A DNA stretch of 64,000 nt, taken from contig CAKJVC010000092.1 in the NCBI GenBank assembly GCA_918026815.1, positions 806,001-870,000 on the forward strand. Direction: 5' to 3'. Origin of the DNA: Chalara sp. BL73 (taxonomy: Eukaryota > Ascomycota > Leotiomycetes > Helotiales). The position numbers and the translations under genes are program-made. The notes under the pieces are model-generated. The model was not told the origin of the DNA. It saw nothing but the letters and a program-made list of their open reading frames with translations, and did no database searches. Shown piece after piece: positions 20,194 to 32,016 of this stretch; position 1 is the stretch's first letter; the number at the start of each line of letters is the position of its first letter.

Positions 20194-22374
20194 TCAAGAA
20201 CTGAAAATCTTGTCCAAATACCCGTGAAATCTCGTTTTTGGTGGTCTCTCGACGTAGTTTCTAGTGTATTCCTCAATCTCCTCAACTTCGATGGGTCTGA
20301 GGTTGACTTCGTGGGGCTTGAGCCATTTTGTGCGTTTAAGGAGTTTCCAGCCGACGAAAATGACGGGGAAAACGCCGCACATTAGGTAGGAGAACAAGAA
20401 AGTTGGGACGTCCCATGCATCTACGATATCATTAGCTATTGCTTTCGAACTCCTTCATACATGCAAGCGAAGTAGTACCATGGCGAAAGTATACATACCC
20501 TTCAAGAAAACAGTATATCCACCAACAAATGTCATGGTAAAACATCCGATCAACCCATACCATGCGCTGAAGGGCTGCCAGAAGCTTGTATGTGGCAGCG
20601 AGTTACGGTCAAAACCTTGGGCGTCACAAGCTTTCTTCCATTTAATGAATGTAAAAGACATAACGGAGAAATTAATAAGTTGGGAGGCCGTCACGAGACT
20701 GACAAACCAGTTTAGGACGACAGCGGCGTTGTTGGAGACCTGGAGGAAGGAGAGAAGCGCAATAGCGAGGACGACAGCTACGCAATACTTTACACACGGT
20801 TAGATCCTGTATGATCTGGAGATAACTATTTCTTTGATAGGAGGAAATGTCCTACTTACAATTGGAACACCACTCTTAGTACACTTTGTGAGAATTCTAG
20901 GAGCCTTGCCCTCAAGTGCCAAGCCAAACAGTGAGCGTGATGCGCAATAGACATAGCTATTTCCAGCTGAGAATGCAGAAGCCAACACCATCGCGTTTAC
21001 AATATGTGGTAGGGTATTGACCTGTAGCCTGTTCATAGCCACGACATACGGCGACGCAGCTGCTCCTGGTTTCCCTTCTTTAAACGCAGCAACGAGCTCT
21101 TTATCGTTATACGGCACCAAGATTCCGACGCACAAACTTCCCAGCACGAAAAATGCGGTAAGACGGTAAAAAACACCATTGAACGCTTTGGGCATGACCT
21201 TGCGTGGGTTCTCGGCCTCTCCTGCAGCCATGGAGACGTAGTCTGGACCAGCAATAGTGAAGGAAGCTTGAATGAGGCATTGTAAGAACCCAAGGAAACG
21301 GCCGAGACTGCCCTCATAGTAGAGTTCTGTGAATGATCCCGGGTTTTTCCAAAACCGAAAGCCGAACCGATCGTGTAGGGGGTTGCCGCCCAACATGGTG
21401 ATGAATGTAAAAATGATCAAACCCACAATCAAGAGAACTTTCCCGAGCGCGAGCCACTTGGGCATTGTTAGCTAATGCCTTTTGCGAGTGATGAAGAACT
21501 TACAAACTCAGACTCTCCATACCATTTCACGGCAAAAACATTGATTATACTGTGAACAGTGTCAGAGCTTGAGCATCAGGGCTGCATAGCACGTACCCAT
21601 ATAAAACGATGCAAATGGCAATTATACCACCCACAGGCACAACATCACTCCAATACTGAATGATAACATTGCAGGCCACGATTTCAAACGGTACAAGGGC
21701 CGCCTCAAAGACGAAGAAATTGTATCCCGCAGCCACACCAAAAGCTTCATCGACGTAGCGACCGGCAAATCGAATGAAGGGAGATGAGATTGGCAGGTAT
21801 GTAACCATTTCGTTCATGCCTGGCAGAAATTAGTAGTATTCTTACCTTACTCGGACTGCTCGGGCTGGTCCAGCTGCTCAGGAGGTCGCTTGGGAAGTCG
21901 CTTTGGTTCACTCACAATTCGTAACAGCTAAAATAAAGGTACACCTATCACATTATGCATAAGAATAAATAATTGTTTGTCAGGATAAAAAAATGCAATT
22001 GGAAGCAGGACGTTGTCTTCCTGGCCATGCGGCACGAGGAGATGGGTTTGCAGCGCGCTAGTAACATACCAAATCGTGAAAGCGAGGAACAAACTGGCAG
22101 GCCCGCCATTCATCAATCCACGACCAATTTGCACATAGAGCGCCGTACCAATTGTACCACCAATACCAATCAATTGAATATGTCTTGGACGTAGCTGGCG
22201 ATGGGTCGAATCGTAAGAAATCTTGACTGAGGCAGATCGTGCGTCGAAATCATGTTCGCCAATTCGAGCTTCCTCATGCTTTTCGCTGTCGAATTGTCTG
22301 TTCTCTTTCTCCCCATGATACGCAAGGTTTTGCGCCAGAGGCGACGAGTGGTGATCAATGCCGGTAGACGCCAT
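20194..22374 (-). CDS. amino-acid permease (AAP/YAT family)
   Basis: This 571-residue plasma-membrane amino-acid/proton symporter is built from seven exons. The introns lie at 21945-22069, 21820-21915, 21550-21596, 21457-21503, 20788-20859 and 20421-20498, and the exons total 1716 nt. A 29-nt exon (21916-21944) encodes part of CTFILAVTNC and rejoins the conserved MNEMVTYLPISSPFIRFAGR block. Other family marks are GIGGTIGTALYVQIGRGL in the first helix, SFTIAGPDYVSMAAGE and ASAFSAGNSYVYCASRSLFG, ending with RTKWLKPHEVNL in the cytosolic tail. About 12 membrane helices are expected, with a hydrophilic N-terminal tail. The gene is intact. Amino-acid specificity is not readable here. Confidence 0.93.
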
Positions 22375-23461
22375 CGTGAGTCGTTCTTCGACGTCTCAAT
22401 GCTATCAGTGATCTAACGCGCGAAGCTCTCAATCAATTGCGCCACAAGAAACGACAAGCAAGGGCAAGAGATTTGGCAAATCTTGGACCTGTGCTGGGGC
22501 AGCTACATGACTTTAAGTAGATTTTTGCGCGTCCCTTGGTACAAGACCTTGGCCTCGTCAGATAGACCTGCGTTTCCAGGAAAAGATGGAAAATCTCGAC
22601 AGCTGAGATTGGTTGTGTGACCCGATTCATTGGTTGTGCGTCCCCCACTCAAGTACTATGATCCTGACCTGTTCGGTTCGATAAGAATTTCTCTATGCTT
22701 GGCGTTGGGATTCCCTGATAGCGACGACTAACTGAATGACTTTGAAGACGTTGGTCTTTTCACTTACAAAACGGCGCACAAGTTTAAATCACGCAATAGA
22801 ACCAAGAAGTACCAAGTGTTCGCGGGATGGAAATTGAAGAGCCTCAAATCAGCTCCAAGAACCTCTCCATCCCAGCCTCGTCTTATCTGGGTACTGTAGG
22901 GTAACGTTCCAGGCGTGGTCCCTTGTGCACTGCCTGCAGATCGGAGAGCCCGTTCCCCAGGAAGTACTAGGCCTTTATACAGCCTATCAGAACAATCATC
23001 CAAGAACCTTGTTGCCCATAGAAACAGGACTAGAAATGTGATCAGAAAGCCTCGTAAATAACAATCACGGGAGTGGCTTTGAGGCGTAAGTTCTTCTCTG
23101 GAGAATTCTTTGCAATAGGAACCTTCTCCGAGATTTTGGGGAGAAACGCGATGGCGCCATCGTTCAGCCTTCTGTTTCGCCAAAAGCTTCAATTACCTAA
23201 TATGCGGGTTGCCGCAGCCCTGCTCATCCAAGAACGAAAAGCCCATGTTTTTAGGGATGCGGTTTTTTCCGCCTTTTGGTCTTCTGTGAACTTGGCGTGA
23301 ACCGCTCACGTTACTCTGTCATGTATGATGCACAGCCACATCATTCGCCACATCTCAACCTTCAAAAGGAAGTACCTCTCATCACAATATACACGCCCTT
23401 TGCTCACAATACTACTTATTCAAAGCACCAAGAAACCAGTATAGTCATCCAAGCCACCAGA
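22375..23461. other. Intergenic region
   Basis: About 1.1 kb upstream of the permease and of a small plus-strand gene, and presumably the permease promoter. Overlapping short frames on both strands show no domain or splice structure. Confidence 0.4.
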
Positions 23462-23671
23462 ATGCCGCTCACAACATTCGTCTCATCTGAAACCAATACC
23501 TCCGACCTCACCACGCAGCCCACGTCAACCTCAACCTCTACCTTGGAGTCTCAAGCCCCAGTGCAGAACCCAAGCACATCTTCTACGAAAACGGCTGCCG
23601 AGGAGGAGGCAGACAGGTTATACGAGGAGCGGATCGAGGAGGAATATGCTAAGAGAGAAGGCGGCGCATAA
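23462..23671 (+). CDS. small hydrophilic protein, 69 residues, unknown
   Basis: This intronless frame begins MPLTTFVSSE. The first two thirds are Ser/Thr-rich and disordered-looking. The end, AAEEEADRLYEERIEEEYAK, is a strongly charged predicted helix or short coiled coil. There is no signal peptide, membrane segment or known domain. The sudden switch from low complexity to a regular acidic helix is typical of real small fungal proteins. I chose the ATG at 23462 over upstream in-frame codons, which encode nothing regular. Confidence 0.5.
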   Translation: MPLTTFVSSETNTSDLTTQPTSTSTSTLESQAPVQNPSTSSTKTAAEEEADRLYEERIEEEYAKREGGA

Positions 23672-24336
23672 TCTTCTAGAGGCATTGTAAAGTCGAGGAG
23701 ATGATGTATGGGCGGATGGAAAGACGACGGGCTAGATACCAACGAACCCTACTATAATGCGCTGGAGAATGATTCGAAGGCTGTGGATGAGCTATGAATA
23801 AGTGTTGAATCTCTTCTCTTTGTATAGATATTAAACATTAGTAATAATAAGTCGTCGCCTCACTTTCAGAAACTCCAAGTTTCCTTTCTATATGCGTTCA
23901 GCAGATGAGCTATCTTGTGTCGAGTTCCTCTCTATCTATCTTTTTTATGCAACAGGTTAAGTTGATAGTGCGTTGCAAGGATTTCTGAAAGCATTAGACC
24001 TTCGGTTTGCGCTATTTGTTGCTCACACCGGGGGATTCTCTGTTAGCTTCTAACAAGCCTCATTTTTAAAATCATCCCCATGCCCCATATTCACCGAAAT
24101 ATGAACCATGCGATGGCCCGGATCCAGCCATTCTGATATCGCGTTCAAATAACTGCAGTTCAATCCGTGCATTTCGTGCCTGCATCAAAATAAAAGGCGC
24201 TCTGCCTATCTCTTCAAATGAACTGCCCTCCGAAGCGTTGCCATCGACTGTTAAGACTGAGTCCTTCGCCAACACCTGTAGAGCGGCAGGTACTGTATAA
24301 TTGCTACCAATGCGGAGCTATTCTTGGCTCGTGTGG
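23672..24336. other. Intergenic region with a possible extra minus-strand exon
   Basis: Within this stretch the minus strand is open from about 24305 to 24072 with coding-like composition (PAALQVLAKDSVL, ARIELQLFERDIRM). It could be a further exon of the Zn2Cys6 gene just upstream on that strand or a relic. A CTGAC branch-like motif and an AG acceptor precede it, but no good donor in a matching phase was found. Confidence 0.3.
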
Positions 24337-25747
24337 TCAGCTTTGTTCGCCGGCGGCCGCACTAGGATGAGGCGATATTTCAGTTGAATTGACGCGCATC
24401 TTAGCCCACTCCATGGGTTCTTCCCATCCCTGTGGGAGTAGCTCTGAGACAGCCTCAACTAATCTTTGTCCTCGGTTTCCAATCCACCAAACATTGTGTA
24501 ACTTGCCCAGCAGCACGCCCCATAACCCAAGCATTGTCATCGGAATGGGCCGTCTTTCCATCATCGCCTTGCAAAAGCTCTCCGAAACTATAACAGGCCA
24601 CGCGAATGGTACGCCCTGATGTAGATTTTCGATATCTCCAGAAGGATAGCATTTCCTAAAGCACTTCAGCGCCTCCAGATACTCCGCTTTCATATTTTCA
24701 GACTCTGCCTCGGCATGAATGCGCGCCTCTAATGATTTTAAAGCCGCTTCAGCATCTGGTTCCAGCGGAGAAGACGTCTCTTCGTCTAATGGTAGGGAAA
24801 GCAAAACTGCCACCGGAGTATCTCGTATCCATTCCCAGGCACTAGCCAGGAGAGCCTTCACGCCACGTAATAGACCGAACATACCAAACATGTTCTGCAC
24901 GAAAATTGTTGCCGTAGAAGAATCTTGCTGAGGCAGCGAGGTTTGCGGTATTGCAAAAGACAAGAATCCTAGCATGGCAGAAAAAGCGACCAATGGTGCA
25001 CAATTTCCCTGAGAAACAGCATTGAGTAACGGGCGATATAAGGTGATTGCAGATGTATGATGATACACCGCAATGTTAATGTAATGCTCAGCAGCTTCCG
25101 GGCGTAGATGTGCGATGTGACACGCGGAGGCTGCTAGCAAACCGTGCATCAGGAAGGGATTCGAGAATGCTAGCTGCGGTATTACGAGTTTCCAGAGATT
25201 TCCTTGGGATTTAACGTTCGTAAGACTCAGGCAGGTTGAAGTAGAATAGTGATGGAGTAGCTCCATGTCTCGAAATCCGAAAGTGCCGCCCCACCCCTGC
25301 TCATTTCCCGATGGTCTTGTTACGGGAGAATCTAGTATAGATCGGGGAAATTGGACAGGCGAATCTCTATCTTGCGTAATTGGCGTGTCTGAAAGCGATG
25401 AAGGTGTGGTTGCCCGCAATGCAGCATTGCATGGGTAAAAGGTGTCCTTGAAATAGCAATTATCCTTCCGCCTCACACCTGTACATCAAAACCTCGGGTT
25501 AGTTTACGTATTAAGAATTGCATGCACCTCTTGAGAGCAAAATAGCTTATGAAACCTTCTAATGTGGCAGACTTTACTCCAAGAAGCCGACACTTACATC
25601 TACCACATGATGGTCTGACTTCATCACACTCCATGTTATCAGCGAATGCTCGGATAGAAACAAGAAAGGATGACTAACCTTGACTTTCCGCGCTTTGCAT
25701 GCAACACAACCACGGCGGGACTTTGAATGAGGCCGTCGGGACGACAT
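24337..25747 (-). CDS. Zn2Cys6 transcription factor (sterol-uptake-regulator type)
   Basis: This 413-residue regulator has three exons with introns at 25629-25678 and 25479-25597. The DNA-binding domain is spread over all three exons. Its six ligands are Cys14, 17, 24, 31, 34 and 41 in the classic CX2CX6CX6CX2CX6C spacing, within RRGCVACKARKVKCDEV and SCGRCVRRKDNCYF. The rest matches the fungal-specific regulatory domain found in sterol-uptake-control-like factors (ELLHHYSTSTCLSL, NPFLMHGLLAASACHIAHLR). It would act in the nucleus as a dimer on CGG half-sites. It is divergent from two RTA1 genes, which are plausible but unproven targets because RTA1 proteins and this factor class are both linked to membrane lipid stress. 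The exons total 1242 nt. Confidence 0.9.
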
Positions 25748-26559
25748 ACCCACAATTCAGAACAGGATATGAAGCTGGCGCACTTTATTGCGTGAGAGGT
25801 GTACAAACGATTTCCATGTCCAATAAACTTGGTGATAGGGTGAGATTGGGCTAACGCAGCTACGCATATGAATAGCAAAAGAGGAACTATATACGAGGCG
25901 ACTCGAGTCATTTACTTGTGGTCACGTGACAACCAAGGGTTTCTTCAGGCATGTCGTTTGAATGCCAAACCTGTGGCGTTCAAGCTAACCACATTACGTA
26001 TACTGTGCGAATACGATGTCTGAGAATCTGCGTGATTGGCGAGAGTTTCGGCTCCATCGCGGTTAGTTGGAGGCCATAAAATGTGCTTTCCAGTCAAAAA
26101 AAAGATTCGTATTTGTTAATGTTTGATTAATTGTAAAACATTTTTATAAGCTTAATTTACAAAGTCAAATTAATTTTTGGTTTTATTAAAAACGTTCGAT
26201 GTTAGAGTATTAATTGTAATAAAAGAATTAAGTTTTAGTACTACAAAAATCTGCCTTTTATTTCTCAACCTTTTATTTCTCAGCCAGAAAGAATTGCCTA
26301 GCCCTTCGCTAATCCAGTTAGGCATAGTGTACGAGTACGATAGCTCTTCTTTTTGTGAGGCGCATACGAAGTAGTCTCTACCCTTGATCCGAATATATAC
26401 TAATTAAACTCTCCCCTAAGTAGCTTGTAAGAATTTTTAATAAAAAATAAAAAAAATAGATTTCATCTCTCTGGACTTCATCCTCTATAATCATTTCCAA
26501 GTTCTATTTCACGATTGACCTAGCTATCTCTTCGCATCGTCAATTGACCTCTAGTTGCC
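25748..26559. promoter_or_regulatory. divergent promoter region, Zn2Cys6 factor / RTA1 gene
   Basis: About 810 bp between divergent starts. The middle (26090-26290) is very AT-rich and holds a tandem duplication of CCTTTTATTTCTCA near 26255-26285. No coding frame is convincing. Confidence 0.45.
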
Positions 26560-27530
26560 ATGTCCGAGGCCGCTGGTGAAAACAATTTTGTTTTGTACCG
26601 ATATGACCCCTCGATTCCGGTGCCAGCAATTGCAGCAGGGCTTTTCATGATCGTTACTGCAGTTCACTGCTGGCAAATGTACAAATCTCGTGCTTGGTTT
26701 CTTACACCACTTGTCATCGGTGGCCTCTGTAAGACTCCATCATCACCTAAACACTGTCTAAGTCTAATGGCCTGTAGTTGAAGTGGTTGGCTTTGCTGCG
26801 CGAGCCTTTTCTGCATCGCAAACTCCAGACTGGGGGATCGGGCCATATATTATTCAATCTGTCCTTCCACTCATCGCGCCGGCGCTGTTTGCTGGTAGTA
26901 TATACATGATACTTGGACGCATAATTCTCATGACAGATGGGGAATCACATTCACTTATCAAAAGGAAATGGTTGACAAAATTATTCGTTTGTGGCGATAT
27001 TTTAGCATTCACGGTCCAAGCAGGAGGTATGTGCCCAGAGAAGTGAAGTTGCTTTTTATTATATCTAAGCAGTTTCAGGTGCTGGTTTCATGTCCGGCGG
27101 CGGCGTCAGCTCAATGCATACTGGGGAAAAAATTGTGGTTGGCGGCCTATTCGTCCAGATCCTTTTCTTTGGACTCTTCGTCGTGGTTGCTCTTACCTTC
27201 CATTATCGCATGCGAATAGTCCCTACAGTTCGAGTGTCATCCGAATACTTGCCCTGGAAACGACACCTCAATGCGCTTTATTTGTCTAGTGCACTGATCA
27301 TGATACGATCTATTTTCCGAGTCGTCGAGTTCCTCATGGGTAATGATGGGTATCTGTTTAGTCACGAATGGTTCATGTGGGTGTTCGATGCCCTTCTGAT
27401 GCTGTTCGTGTTGATTCTCTTCTGCTGCATTCACCCGGGAGGAATTAGGCATTATATAAATAAGATGAAAGATTCTCCTTTAGAAAGCTCAAGCACGCCG
27501 GTGCAGCTACAAGAGTATTCAACTTCATAG
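26560..27530 (+). CDS. RTA1-family lipid-translocating membrane protein (copy 1)
   Basis: This 289-residue, probably seven-span membrane protein of the fungal RTA1/RSB1 family has introns at 26729-26777 and 27027-27078, totalling 870 nt. Family marks are YMILGRIILM, FVCGDILAFTVQAGG, GGLFVQILFFGLF and the cytosolic-side RSIFRVVEFLMGNDGYLFSHEW. Yeast members are linked to 7-aminocholesterol resistance and long-chain-base release, and direct lipid translocation is inferred. It is the first of two tandem copies (the second starts at 28496) and lies divergent from a Zn2Cys6 factor. The frame is intact. Confidence 0.9.
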
Positions 27531-28495
27531 AGAGTTTATAGTATATGTGGACACACATGAGGGGAAGTCATGCTTAAAATAGTCTACCACATGTTTGTTT
27601 TAGCAACAACGACATAAAATTGATCCAATTTGGTGATTCCATTCTCCTATATTTCCTTGAGGTGCTTATATGTTATGTTCTCTCCGACTCAGAAATAAGA
27701 CGCGAACCTTACTACCAATTGCCAACTTGATTCTTTTACTCCCAATCGATATCTTATGGTTGAACTTTTTTTGATAAAGCGAAAAGAAATTTACTTTTAT
27801 AAACAGCTTACAAAAATGTTTCACAGTAGATTAAATATTGGAAATAATCAGGAAAGCGTGTTCTTTTGGCCTCCAACTAGCCGTGACATCGAAGTGATGA
27901 CCGAAGGTAAAGCTTTAGCCAACCACGCATATGCTGGTGGAGATGAAGCCTGCTCTTCGTAACACTATTATCGGTATTTTGTGGAGCGAAGGTCTTAAGG
28001 AGGTTCGCATATATTCCTATTTTCAGTAAGGTTTACGATGGTTATAAAAGAAGTGGGTCTAAGAGAAAGGTTTATGCATAAACGTACTTCTAAAGTCGGG
28101 ATGTCTAATCTCTTGGCCTACCCTTAAAAATGAACTGCGCCCAGTACCAAGAATGGCGGTGGCCATAGCATCGCATTCTGTTGCAAATACGAGTTTGTGA
28201 GGCCCAGCAAAGATTCCGAAGTAGTTATGTTAAGTATTAGAAAACCATCATCCCATGAACATATAAGAGGCTGAAATGTCCGGAAAGCAATTCCTTTCTA
28301 TAAACTGATTTATCTAGTACACTCTCTTGTCCACATAGCGAAGTATAGTTCGACCAGTCTTTACAGCAAATCTTCATCACCTTCCATAAACATTCTACGC
28401 CTTCCAATTTGATTCATTCCCCTTTCCTCAGCACCAGTCTGGGAAGTTTGATTTTCCTTTTTCTAAATCCAAGGCCCCTAGCGGTAATCCCAGTC
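27531..28495. other. Intergenic region between RTA1 copies
   Basis: About 960 bp with no supported gene. It separates the tandem RTA1 genes and should contain the promoter of the second copy. Confidence 0.4.
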
Positions 28496-29391
28496 ATGGC
28501 AGGAATTGAAGAGGACAATGGAATCTATCACTACAAGCCTAACTCGGGAGTCTGTATCGCCGCAGCAATACTGTTTGGCGGGAGCGCAACGTATCATTTC
28601 TTCCAAATGGTGCAGAAAAAAACTTGGTTTTACATTCCCTTAGTTGTTGGTTCATTCAGTAACTTTCACGCTCCCACAATGCCGCTGATATTTGACTGAC
28701 AACTCTAGTGATGACAATTGGATATATTTCAAGATACTTCTCCGCTAAATCTCCTTCATCGCTGATGCTCTATATCGCACAATCCATGTTCATAATTCTC
28801 CCTCCATCCCTTTACGCCGCCACCACATACATGATCTACGGCCGCATCGCTCTCTTCGTCAATGCCCCTAGCGCATCTATAATCCAGCCGACTCGGGTCA
28901 CCAAGATATTTGTTATTGGCGACGTGATCGCATTCCTTATGCAAGCCTCAGGAGGCGGCATGATGGCGCAAGCTAGCATGGCAAGTTTAGGCCAGAAGAT
29001 CATACTCCTGGGGCTCTTTATCCAGTTGGCATTTTTTGGATTTTTCCTCTCCGTGTCCCTCATATTCTGGAAGCGAATGCGCTCCTCGCCAGCGAGATTT
29101 TCTATTCCAGTATACGGTAAATACACTTGGATGACGCTGTTGCATGTTCTCTTCGCCGCATCAGCGATCATTATCTTACGATGTATTTTCAGGGTTATTG
29201 AGTTTGGCCAGGGTAATGATGGGTATCTAGCTACTCATGAGGTTTTTGTTTATATCTTTGATGCGTTACCTATGCTTATAGTGCAGGCGATGTTTCATGT
29301 GCATGCTGGCGATGTTTTCCCAGTGAGTTTTACAGCACGGAAGCTTGCAGGCGGTGATAGCGAAGCATGTATCGGTTTGAACCGTATGTAG
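28496..29391 (+). CDS. RTA1-family lipid-translocating membrane protein (copy 2)
   Basis: This 281-residue RTA1 paralogue has one intron (28659-28708), and its exons total 846 nt. It has the same core as the upstream copy: TYMIYGRIALFVN, FVIGDVIAFLMQASGGG, ILLGLFIQLAFFGFF and RCIFRVIEFGQGNDGYLATHE, the last being the most conserved block. The N-terminus is short, and about seven membrane helices are predicted. The intron patterns differ: copy 1 has a second intron after the GDILAF block that copy 2 lacks. Together with clear sequence divergence, this argues for an old duplication or separate recruitment. The start MAGIEEDNG is the best-placed ATG. Confidence 0.9.
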
Positions 29392-29891
29392 TCGGTCCTC
29401 ATTTAGAAAGGTATTAAGGGATATTAGACTGTATTCATATACTCGGAGTATTTCCATATTCAGAAGGCAGAGAAAATTCATATTAAGCTTTAACGCTTAA
29501 AGCATGTAATATGACGAAGTGTGCTACACATAAGGTGTTTAACCACCGTCTGTACCTCATATGACTCACAACGTCCAACTTGAACACATACATATATCAA
29601 TTTAGCACAAAAATTCGTTAACAGAGTGAACAAACCTCTACTAACAGTAATATTAACGCCATCTGCAGGGGCAGCTCAACCTCTACAGGCGATACAGTCA
29701 AGAGCCGGCTACCAGCACTATGCTCACTATATAATATTGAGATCTTTTTTTCCTGCGCCGCCATCAATACAGCGGTACATTTTCTTGTGGACGGGAAGTA
29801 TAATTAATTAGCGAGAAGCAACAAAACGGATAAATTGACCAGTTAACATGATGTCTTCATAACTAAATGGCGCGACTGGCAAGGCTAAGCA
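29392..29891. other. Intergenic region
   Basis: About 500 bp, with no gene or repeat recognised. Confidence 0.4.
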
Positions 29892-31180
29892 TTAAGTAAT
29901 ATCTTTAGAGGTCAAAATATCAAAAATCAAGTCTAAAGCTTTCCGCGGGTCCTTGCCGTACATTACCTTGTACGAAATATACTTACCCAGCTTCACCACG
30001 TCATCGCCATATGCTCTCTTCACCTGCAAAATTCCGTGTCGCCGCAAGTGAACCTCGAAATCCTTGTATTTACACATCTCACCACAAACGCGACATTTGT
30101 ACATGTTTTTCTGGCCCTGCGCGTGAGATCGGATGACGTGACTGAGAGGCATGTGCCAACCTGCTGCGAGCTGAATAGGTTGTTCGTTAGAGGAACCTTC
30201 CCAGCCACATTGGCAACAGGACACGCCTCCAAGCCAGCTCTGGTCTTTGAAGCTGGGGTCAGAGCAGTAATCTGAGTTGGTGCCTAGAAGAATTAGTGTC
30301 GTCTTTCGTTGTGATTGCGTTTTGGAGATGCATGAGGTCTTACCGTTTGTTGAAGGACTAGGCTTGGAACCTGTGGCCGGAGGTGTTTCGTTTCTCGTTG
30401 CTGTTCAGTTTACTTTTTGTAGCTGCAAATGTTCCTGGCTGGCTCCAATCTCTCGTATCTTCCCATCGAGCTCTTGGACTCGCCGTTTTTCTGGATTATA
30501 CAGTCAGTATCCCTAGCAATTTCTTATTGACGCATCGGTGATGCCCGGCATTTTCCTTTGCGGGCAGCTCTTCTTAGCTTATCCGATTCTTGATTTTGCT
30601 GCATTTGTAATTCAATAAGCTGCTGATTGATGGAGTGTCCAGCTCGCGGTAGGTGGCTACCTCTAATCTTGCTTCGGCTAGATTCTCTCCCAGTATACTA
30701 AGCACGATGCTTTCAGCCGATTTAGTCGACCCATCGTGTTTCACAACTTTAGCACCATCCTGCAACATGACAATCCGGTCTTCTTCTTTCCCGGTCAAGC
30801 CTCATGGCGAAGGCCGCTCTCGGTATTGTCAACCAAGGCATCCCATTTGGTAGTGACCAGAACCACATCGCCCACACCCTCCAGGCCGGTGAGTTTTCGG
30901 AACATCTTGTAGGCATGATGAGAATGTTCTGCGACGCGTGGATGTGTAATTCCGTGCAAGTAGATGACACCGGTGAGAATTATGTTCGAACCGTATTTAC
31001 TCAAGAACCATCTATCGAGCTGTTTCAGCGCACTTAAAGGGTCTGTCATTTCGTAGTCCAAGCCCTGCCTGTGGACGAGAATGAACTTTCAGCTACCGGT
31101 CGTGCAATTGACAGCTTTCTCAAATCCCGTTTCTACCAAACACATCAGTCGCCTGAGTTCTTTGCCTTGGGACCAAAGCT
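29892..31180 (-). pseudogene. GTPase-like / coiled-coil / C2H2 zinc-finger protein, inactivated
   Basis: Reading the minus strand: a P-loop GTPase-like segment at about 30795-31061 (GVIYLHGITHPRV, DVVLVTTKWDAL) resembles fungal G-domain proteins of the AIG1/TRAFAC type. Frameshifts lead into AKVVKHDGS, then a coiled coil (INQQLIELQMQQNQESDKLR, RRVQELDGKIREIG). After an intron-like break near 30283-30343 come a CX2C/HX4H motif and a C-terminal C2H2 finger (YKCRVCGEMCKYKDFEVHLR). Damage includes an in-frame TGA near 31093, a frameshift near 30797, another near 30630 and a TGA after LQLQKVN. The P-loop end is not seen. An intact gene would join a GTPase to zinc fingers. Confidence 0.75.
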
Positions 31181-32016
31181 ACGCCACTTGTTCTTGTGTG
31201 TATATACAGGATTTTCACAGTAGATCTACCAGCCATTCATAGCGCTGAATATAATTCATCAATCAACCTCACCGACATTTCATAGCGCCTTGCGTCACTC
31301 ACCTGCCAACAATTCCAACAGAAGGGGGACATATTTCAAAGCCCATAAGTGGTTTAATTGACCTTACAGGAGATTAGCAAGCCAACAGAATGGAACAAAG
31401 GCGGTCGGAGAAGCTTGTACGTTGGAAAATCTCATACGATGGCTTTGTTGATAATGCACACTTGACAGCTCCCCGACAAGATGATGGCCATGATATTAGC
31501 CCCTGCTCGTCATAGTGTTAAGACCAAAAAATTTTTCTCATGTAAAGTTTGAGGCTATCACACTCAGTTGTAACCATTGCATTGGGGCTGAGACTGTAGC
31601 TTGTTTTGCATTTCAGTGGTTGGGATCTTTTTATACATTATAAGGTGTCGGCCCCGTTTTATAGACTACTCAAGTACTATCAATGGCTCCGCTACTGGGG
31701 TGTGGGCTCGCTGCTTCCCAAAGCTAGCGGTCCTAGAACCCTCAGTCGCAGAAGTTAGCGAATGTCCAATCACGCGATTCTTATATGGGACAGGTTTTGT
31801 ACAGTTCTAGATTTAATATATGATTGCTTGTTTTGTCCGAGTAAGCAATTTCAAACAGTTAGACCAATAGAATTATAGTTCTCGACATTTTTGGCATTTT
31901 TTGAATATGATTTAATGTAATTTAAATGATAAGTGTTGCCTATATCAACCACATTCAACGCAAGTGAGAACCGCGAAATTTCCACTCTTTGAACTATTTT
32001 ATAGACTTCTGAGTAG
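31181..32016. other. Gene-poor stretch between two pseudogenes
   Basis: About 840 bp, AT-rich. It may hold eroded N-terminal parts of the GTPase gene and of the opsin-like gene on opposite strands, but no motif is recognisable. Confidence 0.4.

Noticed and set aside
22764..23192. 142-codon minus-strand open frame in the permease upstream region
   Set aside because: No domain, no start context and irregular composition. Treated as non-coding.
31601..31810. Short plus-strand frame upstream of the opsin relic (RCRPRFIDYSSTING)
   Set aside because: It hints at an opsin helix-C motif, but the match is too short and the rest does not follow the family.
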